Below are positions 8,729 to 17,165 of a stretch of 31,533 bases of DNA, piece by piece; the first letter of the stretch is position 1; every line of letters starts with the position of its first letter. Position numbers and translations under genes: made by a program. This DNA is from a virus: IMG/VR virus record IMGVR_UViG_3300029998_000087, positions 1 through 31,533 of that record; one strand, written 5' to 3'. Under the pieces are notes generated by a model that saw only the letters and a program-made list of their open reading frames with translations, was not told the DNA's origin and did not search any database.

Positions 8729-9074
8729 TGAAAAATCTCACTTTCTTAAAGCCAAGCATTATATCTTCAAGTCTTGAGTATTCTACTCCAGATTCCTTAA
8801 TGTGCAAAATTCGGCCATCCAGCCAAACACCTACATGTGGAGTATTGCGCCCAACCTGGAACAGCGCAAGGCAAGGCGAGCGCGGAACGGCCAAGCGCTC
8901 AAGGTGCCCAAGGTCGACAGAGCGCAGCCTACGCTCCATTGTGGGCAGCAAGACGGCCTGCAAAATCTTGTAATAATCTGTATTAAATAAATCTTTGAAT
9001 ACGTCACATACAAAATGAGCACAATTATAGTTTGCTGAATCGTATTTTCGATCTAAATATTTATCAATATTCAT
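8712..9074 (-). CDS. NlpC/P60-like tail assembly peptidase (lambda K-like)
   Basis: 120 residues, starting in an ATGA overlap with the DUF1833-type gene. The probable catalytic cysteine is in NYNCAHFVCDVF (C18) and the histidine in PHVGVWLDGRILHI, the Cys-His arrangement of small NlpC/P60 phage peptidases found beside the tail tip gene. It probably trims or opens peptidoglycan during tail assembly or DNA entry. The centre of the gene (8851-8950) is about 65% GC against about 25% at 8961-9060, yet the frame and conserved motifs run straight through it. This fits homologous exchange or uneven base drift rather than an insertion. Confidence 0.85.
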   Translation of the reverse strand: MNIDKYLDRKYDSANYNCAHFVCDVFKDLFNTDYYKILQAVLLPTMERRLRSVDLGHLERLAVPRSPCLALFQVGRNTPHVGVWLDGRILHIKESGVEYSRLEDIMLGFKKVRFFNVKNS

Positions 9075-9571
9075 AAAGTTCCAATTAACATAGGAAACCG
9101 ATCGATAGAATACATTTCACCAGTTTTGTTAATATTTAAAGAAGGAGCTTTTGCTTCAAAATTAGCGCCATCTCTAGTAAACGAAAATGTTTTAATTTCT
9201 AAAATAAAAGGCCCGTTTAAAACATTATCCAAATCATCACTTCTGTATGTTCTATATTTTAAAATAGGCTTTATTCCGAAGCCATTAGCAGCATTAACAT
9301 TGTCTAATTCTAAAGGAACAATTTCGCCCAAATCACCTAATTGAATAGTAATAGTTTGATCTAAATTATTTTGTTCATTTGATAATGAAACTTGCAAAGG
9401 ACAATAATTAAAAGTATAATAATTTCCATCTTCAAGTTTTACGGTTATACCTAATGTTGCATTTCTAACAATACGATACGTTTTTGAAAAATTAGGATGA
9501 ATAATTTCAATTAATTCTAATTGGACGATTGCACTAGAACTATTTAGGAAGTATTCAGTATATTTACTCAT
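9071..9571 (-). CDS. DUF1833-like minor tail protein
   Basis: 166 residues, beta-rich, with a conserved-looking C-terminus (GANFEAKAPSLNIN, then DRFPMLIGTL). Its position between a minor tail protein and NlpC/P60 matches lambda L/M-type tail-tip parts and the DUF1833 family of siphoviruses. The start ATG shares a base with the previous stop, and its own stop overlaps the next start as ATGA. It is probably a structural component linking the tail tube to the tip. Confidence 0.75.
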   Translation of the reverse strand: MSKYTEYFLNSSSAIVQLELIEIIHPNFSKTYRIVRNATLGITVKLEDGNYYTFNYCPLQVSLSNEQNNLDQTITIQLGDLGEIVPLELDNVNAANGFGIKPILKYRTYRSDDLDNVLNGPFILEIKTFSFTRDGANFEAKAPSLNINKTGEMYSIDRFPMLIGTL

Positions 9572-10047
9572 TACATTATCGCCGGAAGTTGAACGTTCAT
9601 TAAGTTATCAAATAAATCGTTATAAGTTTGATATTCGTTACCAAATAAGCCATATAACATTGCTGAATCGATATTGTTTTGGTCCATATCAATTTGGTCA
9701 ACTTCAATTGTTGCACTAACAATAAATTTTAACCCGCTTTGACTTTTTAAACCAAAAGTTCCTGGAACAATATGCGCAGTATGCTCTGTTAATTCAAAAG
9801 GATTATCATAATAAAGATCAATTAAAAAAGGCAAAGCACCGTAATTAACAACCTTTTTGTAAAATGCGCGTAAATAATTATATTCGTCTGGATCACATGT
9901 CCAAGAAACATTAAAATTTGAAGCTGCATCTAAAATATCTTGTCTATACTTAGACGCACCTCCATCAAGTTTTACAGATAAAATTTGCGTTCCATCTGTG
10001 AAACTATAGCCATCTCTATCTGGTGGAATAATCAATTTTTGTATCAT
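9571..10047 (-). CDS. Minor tail protein
   Basis: 158 residues, directly after the tape measure gene and overlapping the DUF1833-type gene by one base (TAATG). The beta-rich sequence includes WTCDPDEYNYLRAFY and a central PFLIDLYYDN segment, as in distal tail proteins that follow the tape measure in siphoviruses. It may correspond to the lambda M position, the ring that starts tail tube growth. No enzymatic motif is seen. Confidence 0.75.
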   Translation of the reverse strand: MIQKLIIPPDRDGYSFTDGTQILSVKLDGGASKYRQDILDAASNFNVSWTCDPDEYNYLRAFYKKVVNYGALPFLIDLYYDNPFELTEHTAHIVPGTFGLKSQSGLKFIVSATIEVDQIDMDQNNIDSAMLYGLFGNEYQTYNDLFDNLMNVQLPAIM

Positions 10048-10048
10048 T

Positions 10049-12748
10049 TTAATAGCGCCTCGCTACATTCGTATTTTGGCTTAAAGATTTAGAAATTGGA
10101 GAATTGGAATTAGCAATATGCGAAGCAACCAAATTAGGTGTATCGGTTTTAACTACCTTCTTTGCTTCATCTCTAGCGATAATACGAATTTGATTATCAT
10201 CCTGTTGAACTTCAAATTCTTTACTAGTTCCATAGTTTGCGATACTAACAGCTACCTGATTGCCCACAGAGATGGACTTCCCGGCGTTCATCGCTTCAAG
10301 TAATGGCCGATTCTTAGCTGTAGATGCTGCGTTATTGACAAATTCCTGGCCGTGAACCACACCAGCAATTGCTGAAGTTCCGCCGTTACCAGTATAACCA
10401 CCAGCTTCATAACCGGACATTTTTGTATTTAGAATTTGGCCGATTGCTGCGGCTGTCGCAACTGCTGTAGATGCTGCAAGGATAGGCCCAAGGATAGGTC
10501 CGGCCTCCAAGGCCTTCATGTAGGCGATGACGCCACTCACAGTAGCCTGGGCGATTGCGGCGGCCTTCCCAATTTCAAATAGAGTTCTGTCACCAGAATT
10601 TTGTAACGTAGCTAAGTTTCCAAAGAACTGGCTAGCATAATCTAACTGAGTTGCATATTTTGTTTGTGCAAATTTGGCTTGTGCAATGTAAGATTTTCTA
10701 GTCCGTTCCTGTTCTGTCATTAAACCTTTGGCTGTTAGAGTATCAATTTGATTAAGGAAATTATGATATTTGCTTAAATTATCTGCTAATTCCGAGTCAG
10801 TTCCTTCAAACATAGAACTAAAAATATTAACCTTAGCAGTATTTACATCATTACCATTCATAGATCCCATTGCTTTACTTAATGCTTCAACTTGAGCAGT
10901 AAATGTGTTTAATGTTCCAGTAGTAGTAGCATAAATTTTCTGTGATTCACTTTGAACTTCATTATCATGCAAATTTTGTTCAACTTTCGCTTTAATTGCA
11001 TTTTTATTTTTATTCCAAGCATCGGGATATTTAATCATTAAACTATTTTGAAGTTCTTGCATTTGTGTAGCAACTTGTAAATCAGTTCCAACTAATTGTA
11101 ATAATTTATGCTGATCGTCTAAAGAATCATTAGTTTTCTTCAAAGGATCATAGTAATTTTTTAATGTATCTAACGCAGTAGACATAGCACTGTTATATTG
11201 CTCATGTGTTATTATTTGTTTACTTAGTAATTCCCCAACAGCCATTGTAGTATTTAAATATTTGTCTTCAGCACCTTGAGTAGCATTATAAATAGAATCT
11301 CTCTCGGCAACTACTTTACTATATTCAACATTAGAATTAATAATTGAAGCCCATTGTTTAATTTGATCTTCGCCTAATGTCCATTTTTTATTGGCAAACT
11401 GAATTTCAATTTGATCTAATTGGTTGTATTCTTCTTTAGATGTTCCAAGCATAGACAAAGCATTTTGCTGTTTTAATAATTCTGCTGTAGTTTTTGCAAT
11501 TGCAGCAGATTTACTTTCTTCATTTTTATTAGGCTTATCATAAGCACCGTCTGTTTCAGCAGCACCTTTAATTAATGCAGCCCTGGCTTCATATAATGGT
11601 TTTAACTTATCGTTGTATTCTTGTATTTTCTTTAAATTAGCATCTTCTGAAACTTTATCAATAGTGCTATTTGGATTTAATTTATCTTTTGATAAACCTG
11701 ATGTAAAACTTAATAAGTTTTCATAAGCATTAATTGTCTTGGTAATCCAGCTTGTATCAGGACCTTTTGACTCAGTTTCTTTAATTTGAGAATTAATTTT
11801 CTTTAAATTTTCATCATTAATTGCTTTAACTGATGCTAATATTTCTTGATAAGAAATATTTTCTTTTGACAACATTGCCCTATATTCTGGACCTTGCGCT
11901 ATTAATTCTGCTTTTAATACATTTAATCTTTCTTGCTGATTACCCGCAGTTCCATATGTTGATGTTCCTTCCTTATGTAAGTTTATTTCAGTTCTCATGT
12001 TACTTACAATTTTATCAGCAGATGAAGCTAATTTGGCATTACTTTCAGCAACTTTATTTTGAGTATCTAGTAAATTATCACTTGCATTAACTAAAGTTTT
12101 AATTACTTCATAAGTTCCCATAATTGCAACGGTCCAAATTGCAAATCTTAAAATCGAGCGGATGGCTACACGTTCGGCCATATCACCCATTTTGCTTAAT
12201 GAAGTAGTGCTTAAATTTGTTCCGGTCGTAACTTTATCTTGAGCGTTAGCTAAACGTAAAGCTGACATTGTAGCCTGATCTGTGGCTCTTGCTAAATTCT
12301 GCACAGTAATCGCAGTTTTGTTTTGAGCCTGTTCTAAATTTTCTTGACTAATTAAAACATTATTACTTGAAATAGCTAAATTATTATTAGCAATAGCTAA
12401 CGAAATTGCGACCTGTTCAAGTTCTGCTGCTGCCTGGGCCGATAGCTGATGGCTTGCAGCCATCGTTTCAGCAGCGGCACTTGCTTCGGCCTCAGCGGTC
12501 CCCAGGGCCGTGATTGCGTCCAAAGCGGCAGACTGTGCCGCTGTTAGCTCATCAGTCGCCACAGAAACCTGATTTAAGTTTGTAGTCAAAGCAGCAATAC
12601 CGCCGCCGTTTAATGTGCTTAGGTTTTCTTGTAATGTTTTAATAGCAATGTCCGCACCAATAGCAGCATTGCTAATATCATCAAGTTTATTAGGAATAGA
12701 AGCATCGATTTTATCTTGTAATGTAATTACAATATTTTCATCAGGCAT
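10049..12748 (-). CDS. Tape measure protein
   Basis: 899 residues and the longest gene of the window, placed right after the chaperone and gp10-like genes. The N-terminal 190 residues are an Ala/Gln/Asn-rich helical array, followed by a hydrophobic segment (IWTVAIMGTYEVI, near residue 205). Long charged coiled-coil regions fill the middle. Near residues 735-800 comes the usual C-terminal signature: a hydrophobic Ala/Ile stretch, then GYEAGGYTGNGG and VVHGQEFV. The protein sets tail length and enters the host envelope with the DNA. At roughly 0.15 nm per residue it would suit a tail of about 130 nm, a rule-of-thumb estimate. Two GC-rich patches (12420-12560 and 10490-10570) interrupt the AT-rich coding. 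Confidence 0.93.
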   Translation of the reverse strand: MPDENIVITLQDKIDASIPNKLDDISNAAIGADIAIKTLQENLSTLNGGGIAALTTNLNQVSVATDELTAAQSAALDAITALGTAEAEASAAAETMAASHQLSAQAAAELEQVAISLAIANNNLAISSNNVLISQENLEQAQNKTAITVQNLARATDQATMSALRLANAQDKVTTGTNLSTTSLSKMGDMAERVAIRSILRFAIWTVAIMGTYEVIKTLVNASDNLLDTQNKVAESNAKLASSADKIVSNMRTEINLHKEGTSTYGTAGNQQERLNVLKAELIAQGPEYRAMLSKENISYQEILASVKAINDENLKKINSQIKETESKGPDTSWITKTINAYENLLSFTSGLSKDKLNPNSTIDKVSEDANLKKIQEYNDKLKPLYEARAALIKGAAETDGAYDKPNKNEESKSAAIAKTTAELLKQQNALSMLGTSKEEYNQLDQIEIQFANKKWTLGEDQIKQWASIINSNVEYSKVVAERDSIYNATQGAEDKYLNTTMAVGELLSKQIITHEQYNSAMSTALDTLKNYYDPLKKTNDSLDDQHKLLQLVGTDLQVATQMQELQNSLMIKYPDAWNKNKNAIKAKVEQNLHDNEVQSESQKIYATTTGTLNTFTAQVEALSKAMGSMNGNDVNTAKVNIFSSMFEGTDSELADNLSKYHNFLNQIDTLTAKGLMTEQERTRKSYIAQAKFAQTKYATQLDYASQFFGNLATLQNSGDRTLFEIGKAAAIAQATVSGVIAYMKALEAGPILGPILAASTAVATAAAIGQILNTKMSGYEAGGYTGNGGTSAIAGVVHGQEFVNNAASTAKNRPLLEAMNAGKSISVGNQVAVSIANYGTSKEFEVQQDDNQIRIIARDEAKKVVKTDTPNLVASHIANSNSPISKSLSQNTNVARRY

Positions 12749-13179
12749 TATAGCACCATTTTAAAATTCTTTACTGATTGACGGGCCATTAATTCGCAAT
12801 TTTCAACAAATCCAGCAGGAGCTTGCTTTGATGTTCCATTGTTCAAATCTCTAATATAAGGTGCATTATTAGAAATAAAAATAGTTTGTCCAGGTTTCTT
12901 TTCCATCATTTTTTGAGTAAATACTTCTAATGCTTCAGCGGCACTTTGCAATTTAGTTAAACCCATTACACCAGGAACATAAGGAAAAATTTCGGATGTA
13001 ATAGGCTGATCTAAAGAACCTTGCCAGTTAGATAAAGCATTAGAAGTATCAACAGGAGTGGTATAAACTAAATACTGCTCTAAAGTAATACCTGTTTCAA
13101 TACAACATCGGCTAACCTCAGGAGCAAGGTTAGCCTTAATCTGTTTCATTCGGTTAGCCAAATAAGTTAAATCAGGCAT
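12748..13179 (-). CDS. HK97 gp10-like tail/neck completion protein
   Basis: 143 residues. It shows the gp10-family hallmarks: TTPVDTSNALSNW near residue 40 and, near the C-terminus, FISNNAPYIRDLNNGTSKQA followed by PAGFVE. Members join head to tail or complete the tail. The gene lies between the chaperone frame and the tape measure instead of with the other neck genes, an order I also associate with several siphovirus groups. The start overlaps the preceding stop by 8 bases, and its stop shares a base with the tape measure start. Confidence 0.8.
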   Translation of the reverse strand: MPDLTYLANRMKQIKANLAPEVSRCCIETGITLEQYLVYTTPVDTSNALSNWQGSLDQPITSEIFPYVPGVMGLTKLQSAAEALEVFTQKMMEKKPGQTIFISNNAPYIRDLNNGTSKQAPAGFVENCELMARQSVKNFKMVL

Positions 13180-13486
13180 TACGTTTCCTTTTTTCAGCTA
13201 ACCATTTTATATAAACTAAATCCATTTCAGTTAAAAAGTATATTAGCCTTTCTGTTTGAATTTCACTAAAATGGTATGTTTCAGAATATTTAATTTTTAC
13301 TGTCCAAGGAATTTTATTATTTGAATTTCTGTCATCCTGTAATATTAAATAAGCATCAAAATAAAGCATTAAATCGGCATTTAAAGTCGGCTTATTTTTA
13401 ATTCTGTCCGGTATCGGCTGGTGCATTTGCTTTGCTTGTTTAATGATGTTTTGTTCGATACCGGACATATCTAAGTCATACAACAA
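13172..13486 (-). CDS. Tail assembly chaperone, T-like part reached by -1 frameshift
   Basis: This frame (104 residues from a TTG at 13486, open further upstream) lies in the -1 register relative to the G-like gene. The slippery site at 13498-13504 sits just before the G-like stop. A slip yields a fusion of about 243 residues: all 135 G residues, then LTDV, then this frame. Lambda and many siphoviruses make a G-T fusion this way at low frequency to chaperone the tape measure protein. The local start codons (TTG 13486, ATG 13468) have poor ribosome sites, supporting expression mainly through the frameshift. Confidence 0.8.
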   Translation of the reverse strand: MLYDLDMSGIEQNIIKQAKQMHQPIPDRIKNKPTLNADLMLYFDAYLILQDDRNSNNKIPWTVKIKYSETYHFSEIQTERLIYFLTEMDLVYIKWLAEKRKRNA

Positions 13487-13494
13487 AACATCAG

Positions 13495-13902
13495 TTAGTT
13501 TTTTGCGTCAGCCTTTAAATTGGAAGCAAGAAAATTATCCATCTTACTAGATTCAAAAGAAAGCTTCTGGAAAAGATCAGGAAGATCATTAAATAACTTA
13601 GTCGCATTTTCTTCATTATATTCAATATTAGAGCCAGTAGAATCCTGAATATTTTCCCAACCTTTAAGAATTGCAGTAATAAAAACTATAATATTAAGTC
13701 GATTAGCATCACTTTCCGAAATAGTTCCGTCAGCAAGTTCATTTTTGTAAGGACGGAAGGTAGCCTCAAACGTCTTTGCCCACAAAGTATTGTTTCTGCT
13801 AGTTCGACCAATTTTAAAAGATGGAATAGTCCCATCATCATTAGCCTTGAACTTAATAGTGATTGCATCATCAACTGTTTTATACTGCTCGTAAATGCTC
13901 AT
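13495..13902 (-). CDS. Tail assembly chaperone, G-like
   Basis: 135 residues. The second half, from FITAILKGWENI through YNEENATKLFNDLPDLFQKL, matches the tail assembly chaperones coded upstream of tape measure genes. It binds the tape measure protein before tube polymerisation. It follows a terminator after the major tail gene, so it should be expressed at a lower level than the tube protein. The gene ends two codons after the start of a heptanucleotide slippery sequence, so a fraction of ribosomes should continue into the overlapping -1 frame. Confidence 0.85.
   Translation of the reverse strand: MSIYEQYKTVDDAITIKFKANDDGTIPSFKIGRTSRNNTLWAKTFEATFRPYKNELADGTISESDANRLNIIVFITAILKGWENIQDSTGSNIEYNEENATKLFNDLPDLFQKLSFESSKMDNFLASNLKADAKN
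13498..13504 (-). promoter_or_regulatory. Programmed -1 ribosomal frameshift site (A AAA AAC)
   Basis: On the - strand the G-like gene ends GCA AAA AAC TAA. The heptamer A-AAA-AAC is in the X-XXY-YYZ phase and directly abuts the TAA stop (13497-13495). Shifting back one base gives CTA ACT GAT GTT TTG, which continues without a stop into the T-like frame ending at 13172. Phase, position and gene context all match tape-measure chaperone frameshifts. Confidence 0.85.
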
Positions 13903-13913
13903 TTCATCCTCAA

Positions 13914-13945
13914 GAAAAACCCAGCCAGACCATTCTAGCCGGGTT
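13914..13945 (-). terminator. Intrinsic terminator after the major tail gene
   Basis: On the - strand an 11-bp stem starting AACCCGGCTAG and closing CTGGCTGGGTT (two G-T pairs, 5-nt loop) is followed by a T-run. It lies between the stop of the major tail gene (13964) and the start of the G-like chaperone (13902). It probably lets only part of the transcripts continue, so tube protein outweighs chaperone. Confidence 0.8.
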
Positions 13946-13963
13946 TACAGCCAGTATACAGGT

Positions 13964-15493
13964 TTAGCTAGGCATTGCCACAGTCGGCAGATAAGTAAAG
14001 AAGTTGAAAAGAATTGTGCTTCCCAAAGTAGACTGTGCGGCATTCATACTAATTCCAAGATTAACCGGAGAATCCTTAGAAATTGTAAGTTTGCCGTCAC
14101 TCAAAGAAAGCAGCGGAATATCAACAATGAAACCCATATTCTTATGGGCAGCAATAGAACTAAAGCCAATATCACTATTCGCGCGAATTGCACTAACAGC
14201 CGCAACAGTGCTAAAGTAAGCAGTTAATGTTCCAGTAACGGTAAAGTCACCAACAGTAGCATCAAAAGCGCCCAAAACTCCAATTGCCTTGCTAGACTTA
14301 ACATTGTTATTAATAACAATCTTACCATCAGAAGCATAAGCAAAAAGAGCAGCATTATTAATATTCAGTGGATCGTAAATACTAATTTTCTGACGATAAA
14401 TATCAGACGATGTATTGTAAGCATTTTCATTAACTGCAGCAACTCGCGTTCCGGCCTTGGGTCCAACCGTTCCAGTCTGAGTCTGATAATCCATTGCAAC
14501 AAAAGTTAAATCAGTATTTAATTTGCCACTATTGGGAATGTTAAGAGTTAACTGATCAGGAACAGCGCCAAGTAAATATTCAGTCTGAACACCATTTCCG
14601 TCATTACCAATCTGGCGTTCAAGCTGGAAAGTGCGCCGCTTGATATTGGCATAAGGCTGATTCTTAATAACCTTGCCAAAGAACAACTGAATCAGCTTAC
14701 CAGTTCCAGCATCAACAACAGGAACGAAAGTTGTATCGTTAAAAACAATTGCGTGAGCAGCGATAGAAGCAATTCGTGCATATCCAGTAGGGCAAGTAGC
14801 AAACTTGCTATTAGCGCCATCGCCACCGAGGAAAACCCATTCGCCCACAGAAAGACCAAGGGTAGTCAAATCAGTGGCCACTGTGGCGAACGTGACGCCA
14901 GTAGCACTCACTGCGGAAATGCTAGCATCGGCAGACGGGAACTGGAAACCAACAACCTCAATATTCGCGCCAGCAGGTGGAGTAGCTTCATCAGTCTTTG
15001 TAGCAGTTTCAACAATAGTGGTAGCAGTTGCCGAAGCAACAATATCCAAACCATTGTTTAAAGCATTTGTAAAACCACTATTCCAAACAATATGATTTGC
15101 CTTGAAAGAACCTAAACCACTAGCGGCTGCAAAAGTCTTTGTAGAAGCAACAACGCTAGTAATAGGAATAGCGGCTGCGGATAAAGAAGCAGTATCAGGC
15201 TTTTCCAGAGCATCCGCAAAAACAAATCCCATTAAAAGAGTCTGCAAATTGCTTTCCATAAAATCGATATTAAAACCGCCCTTAGCATCAAGGTCTGTAA
15301 TAACACCTTTCTTAATATATCGATCAGGATTAATAGGTGTTCGATTAGTATTAGTAAAAGAACCGTAAAAATCAGAATAACTGTTAGGCTCCATAGATTG
15401 CCAAATAGGAGTTCCAGGCAAAACCTTTAAACTAGTCTCAACTGCAATAGCCAGACTAGTAGTATTAGAATCAACCTTATTAGGTGCTGTCAT
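13964..15493 (-). CDS. Major tail (tube) protein
   Basis: 509 residues, with a strong ribosome site (GGAGG). The position between tail terminator and chaperones is that of the tube protein. The N-terminal part (SLAIAVETSLKVLPGTPIWQ) and the C-terminal strands resemble large siphovirus tube proteins, which are longer than the usual 200-250 residues because they carry extra Ala/Thr/Val-rich domains. Here residues about 100-250 are such an insert. The gene has more GC than its neighbours and is followed by a terminator, as expected for a highly expressed product. TGCCCACA has its one-base variant CGCCCACA at 14842. Confidence 0.82.
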   Translation of the reverse strand: MTAPNKVDSNTTSLAIAVETSLKVLPGTPIWQSMEPNSYSDFYGSFTNTNRTPINPDRYIKKGVITDLDAKGGFNIDFMESNLQTLLMGFVFADALEKPDTASLSAAAIPITSVVASTKTFAAASGLGSFKANHIVWNSGFTNALNNGLDIVASATATTIVETATKTDEATPPAGANIEVVGFQFPSADASISAVSATGVTFATVATDLTTLGLSVGEWVFLGGDGANSKFATCPTGYARIASIAAHAIVFNDTTFVPVVDAGTGKLIQLFFGKVIKNQPYANIKRRTFQLERQIGNDGNGVQTEYLLGAVPDQLTLNIPNSGKLNTDLTFVAMDYQTQTGTVGPKAGTRVAAVNENAYNTSSDIYRQKISIYDPLNINNAALFAYASDGKIVINNNVKSSKAIGVLGAFDATVGDFTVTGTLTAYFSTVAAVSAIRANSDIGFSSIAAHKNMGFIVDIPLLSLSDGKLTISKDSPVNLGISMNAAQSTLGSTILFNFFTYLPTVAMPS

Positions 15494-15495
15494 TT

Positions 15496-15945
15496 CTAAC
15501 CTCCAATTTCGTCAAATTCGTAATCTGCGATTACGTTATGGTTTAAACTTCCATCTGTAGGATTTAATTCCTTGATACGCGAATTTCTAAGAATAACATT
15601 GGCTGTTGAATGTCTAAAACAATTTTGGACTAGCATATCAACTTTCTGAAGCAAAGGAAGCGATGTATTATCTTTTGGTGCAAAAATTTGAACAAAAATT
15701 AAACCAGTTGATGTAAATCGTTTTTGTCCATTACTAGAAACATTTTCAGATAATGTAGACTGTCCACTTGTTACCTGTTGTAGACTAATTCTTGCCCAAA
15801 ATTTTGAATTATCAATTGTAGTTCCACTATCAATTCCCGGCCATTCAATATGAGCAGAATAACCAAGTAAAGAGTTAATATTTAATAAACTAGCATTAAA
15901 TAATGCTAGAATTTCGTTGACTGTTTGTTCATATGTGCATGTCAT
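15496..15945 (-). CDS. Tail terminator protein (DUF4128-like)
   Basis: 149 residues, beginning with a helix (TVNEILALFNASLLN), followed by beta strands including a WARISLQQ segment and the phrase RFTSTGLIFVQIFAP. This helix-then-strand layout, size and position directly before the tube gene fit the lambda gpU type of tail terminator and the DUF4128 group. It caps the head-proximal end of the tube and stops polymerisation. The start shares a base with the preceding stop (TAATG). Confidence 0.72.
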   Translation of the reverse strand: MTCTYEQTVNEILALFNASLLNINSLLGYSAHIEWPGIDSGTTIDNSKFWARISLQQVTSGQSTLSENVSSNGQKRFTSTGLIFVQIFAPKDNTSLPLLQKVDMLVQNCFRHSTANVILRNSRIKELNPTDGSLNHNVIADYEFDEIGG

Positions 15946-16334
15946 TACTTAAACTCCAATACATACATTAAAGTCTGTTCATTTGGAGCTACTTCATCAA
16001 TTGCTTTAAGTTTTAATTCCTTTCCATTTCTAATCACCGACATTGTCATATCTGGAGTAACGGTCAAAGAATCCATATATCCGCGAATTACTGTTGAAAC
16101 TGTCTGTGTTCCACTTAAATACTGCATCAATTCTTTGCCAAATTCACTTGAACCTGTATTATTTGGAGCAAGAAAAACCATATTACAATCAGTTAAAATT
16201 GGTGTTCCTGGAATCATAATCCAAGGTTGATTAGGATCGGGAACACTAGCAACAGGCTTTTTAAACTGCACTACCTGACCATACTTTTTAATAAGTCTAG
16301 AAACTGTTTTGATCTGTCTATCGTAAGTTCCCAT
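15945..16334 (-). CDS. Head closure / neck protein
   Basis: 129 residues from the ATG at 16334; this start is chosen because it falls just after the previous stop (16336), while a longer in-frame reading to 16436 would overlap the previous gene by 100 bases. The order adaptor, this gene, tail terminator places it as the head-closure or stopper ring. The beta-rich sequence with IKKYGQVVQFKK near the N-terminus and KLKAIDEVAPNEQTLMYVL at the C-terminus fits such small beta-barrel neck proteins. Confidence 0.65.
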   Translation of the reverse strand: MGTYDRQIKTVSRLIKKYGQVVQFKKPVASVPDPNQPWIMIPGTPILTDCNMVFLAPNNTGSSEFGKELMQYLSGTQTVSTVIRGYMDSLTVTPDMTMSVIRNGKELKLKAIDEVAPNEQTLMYVLEFK

Positions 16335-16335
16335 T

Positions 16336-16839
16336 TTAAACTCGCATTGTTTTAATTGTGTAGCCGGCATTACCGTTTTTGAATAAAGGCTGAAGTAAAG
16401 CATCAACTGCCGATAATTCGGGCATAAAATAATCACCTGGATTTACAGCATAGTCAGTCTGAATAGGTCCAATCTTTTCAGATTTGATAGCTGGATCGGT
16501 AATTGTGGGCATAATATCAACACCATTTTTTAATTCCATAACTAACTGGCATTGAGCATTAACCAAAATTCCAGGAATTAAACTTGTATAATCAAAACCA
16601 TCCACAAAAACATTAAATCTTGGAAACTGTAAAGACTGAGTATTTGTTAATTTATTTCCTTGAAAATCATTGCGCTTACTCTCAAGATAGTCAATAGCTT
16701 TAATTGCCCATACTTCAATTGTTGAATCAACTGTTCCTAAATCAATTCCACGTAATGAAGCATAGGCTTTTAAAGTAACCAAACTAGCGTAAGAATTTGC
16801 GCCAGCGGGCATTGTTCCATCTTCAACAATAAGTGTCAT
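16336..16839 (-). CDS. Head-tail adaptor (DnaT-like phage family)
   Basis: 167 residues with the N-terminal signature VEDGTMPAGANSYASLVTLK and a following helical region (WAIKAIDYLESKR). Proteins of this kind are often annotated as putative DnaT-like ssDNA-binding proteins, but in phage neck clusters they act as the connector protein that binds the portal. The context here, between capsid genes and tail terminator, favours the adaptor role. The start directly follows the upstream stop (TAA then ATG). Confidence 0.75.
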   Translation of the reverse strand: MTLIVEDGTMPAGANSYASLVTLKAYASLRGIDLGTVDSTIEVWAIKAIDYLESKRNDFQGNKLTNTQSLQFPRFNVFVDGFDYTSLIPGILVNAQCQLVMELKNGVDIMPTITDPAIKSEKIGPIQTDYAVNPGDYFMPELSAVDALLQPLFKNGNAGYTIKTMRV

Positions 16840-17136
16840 TTAAACACCCGGTTTCCACGCAACCTTAGTAGAATCAACAGTGGTAGGCTCAACAGTTTCA
16901 GCTACCTTAGCAGGAGTAACAACATTACCATCTAAATCAATAACTGCAAAATCTTTATAATTATCAGGAATTTTTTCACCGTAAACATAATCACAAAGTT
17001 CCGGACGATCATCATCATGCACAAATAAAGCATTGCGAAAAACAGCCTTGCCAACAAGCTTCTTTAAATTATCCTTTTCTTCTTCAGTCGGAACGGAAGA
17101 ATAAATAAAATAGATAATTTTTGAATTGCGTTCCAT
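16840..17136 (-). CDS. Hypothetical virion-region protein (98 aa)
   Basis: The start is set at ATG 17136, preceded by GGAGAAATTAAA; an upstream TTG at 17160 would add eight residues but lacks this ribosome site. The N-terminal half looks like a compact alpha/beta domain (IIYFIYSSVP, then FRNALFVHDDDRPELCDYVYG). The last 30 residues are Val/Thr/Pro-rich and probably flexible. No known motif is seen. The neck-region position suggests a minor head or decoration component, unproven. A TGCCCACA copy at 17152 lies in its leader. Confidence 0.6.
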   Translation of the reverse strand: MERNSKIIYFIYSSVPTEEEKDNLKKLVGKAVFRNALFVHDDDRPELCDYVYGEKIPDNYKDFAVIDLDGNVVTPAKVAETVEPTTVDSTKVAWKPGV

Positions 17137-17165
17137 TTTAATTTCTCCATTTGCCCACAAAGGGA

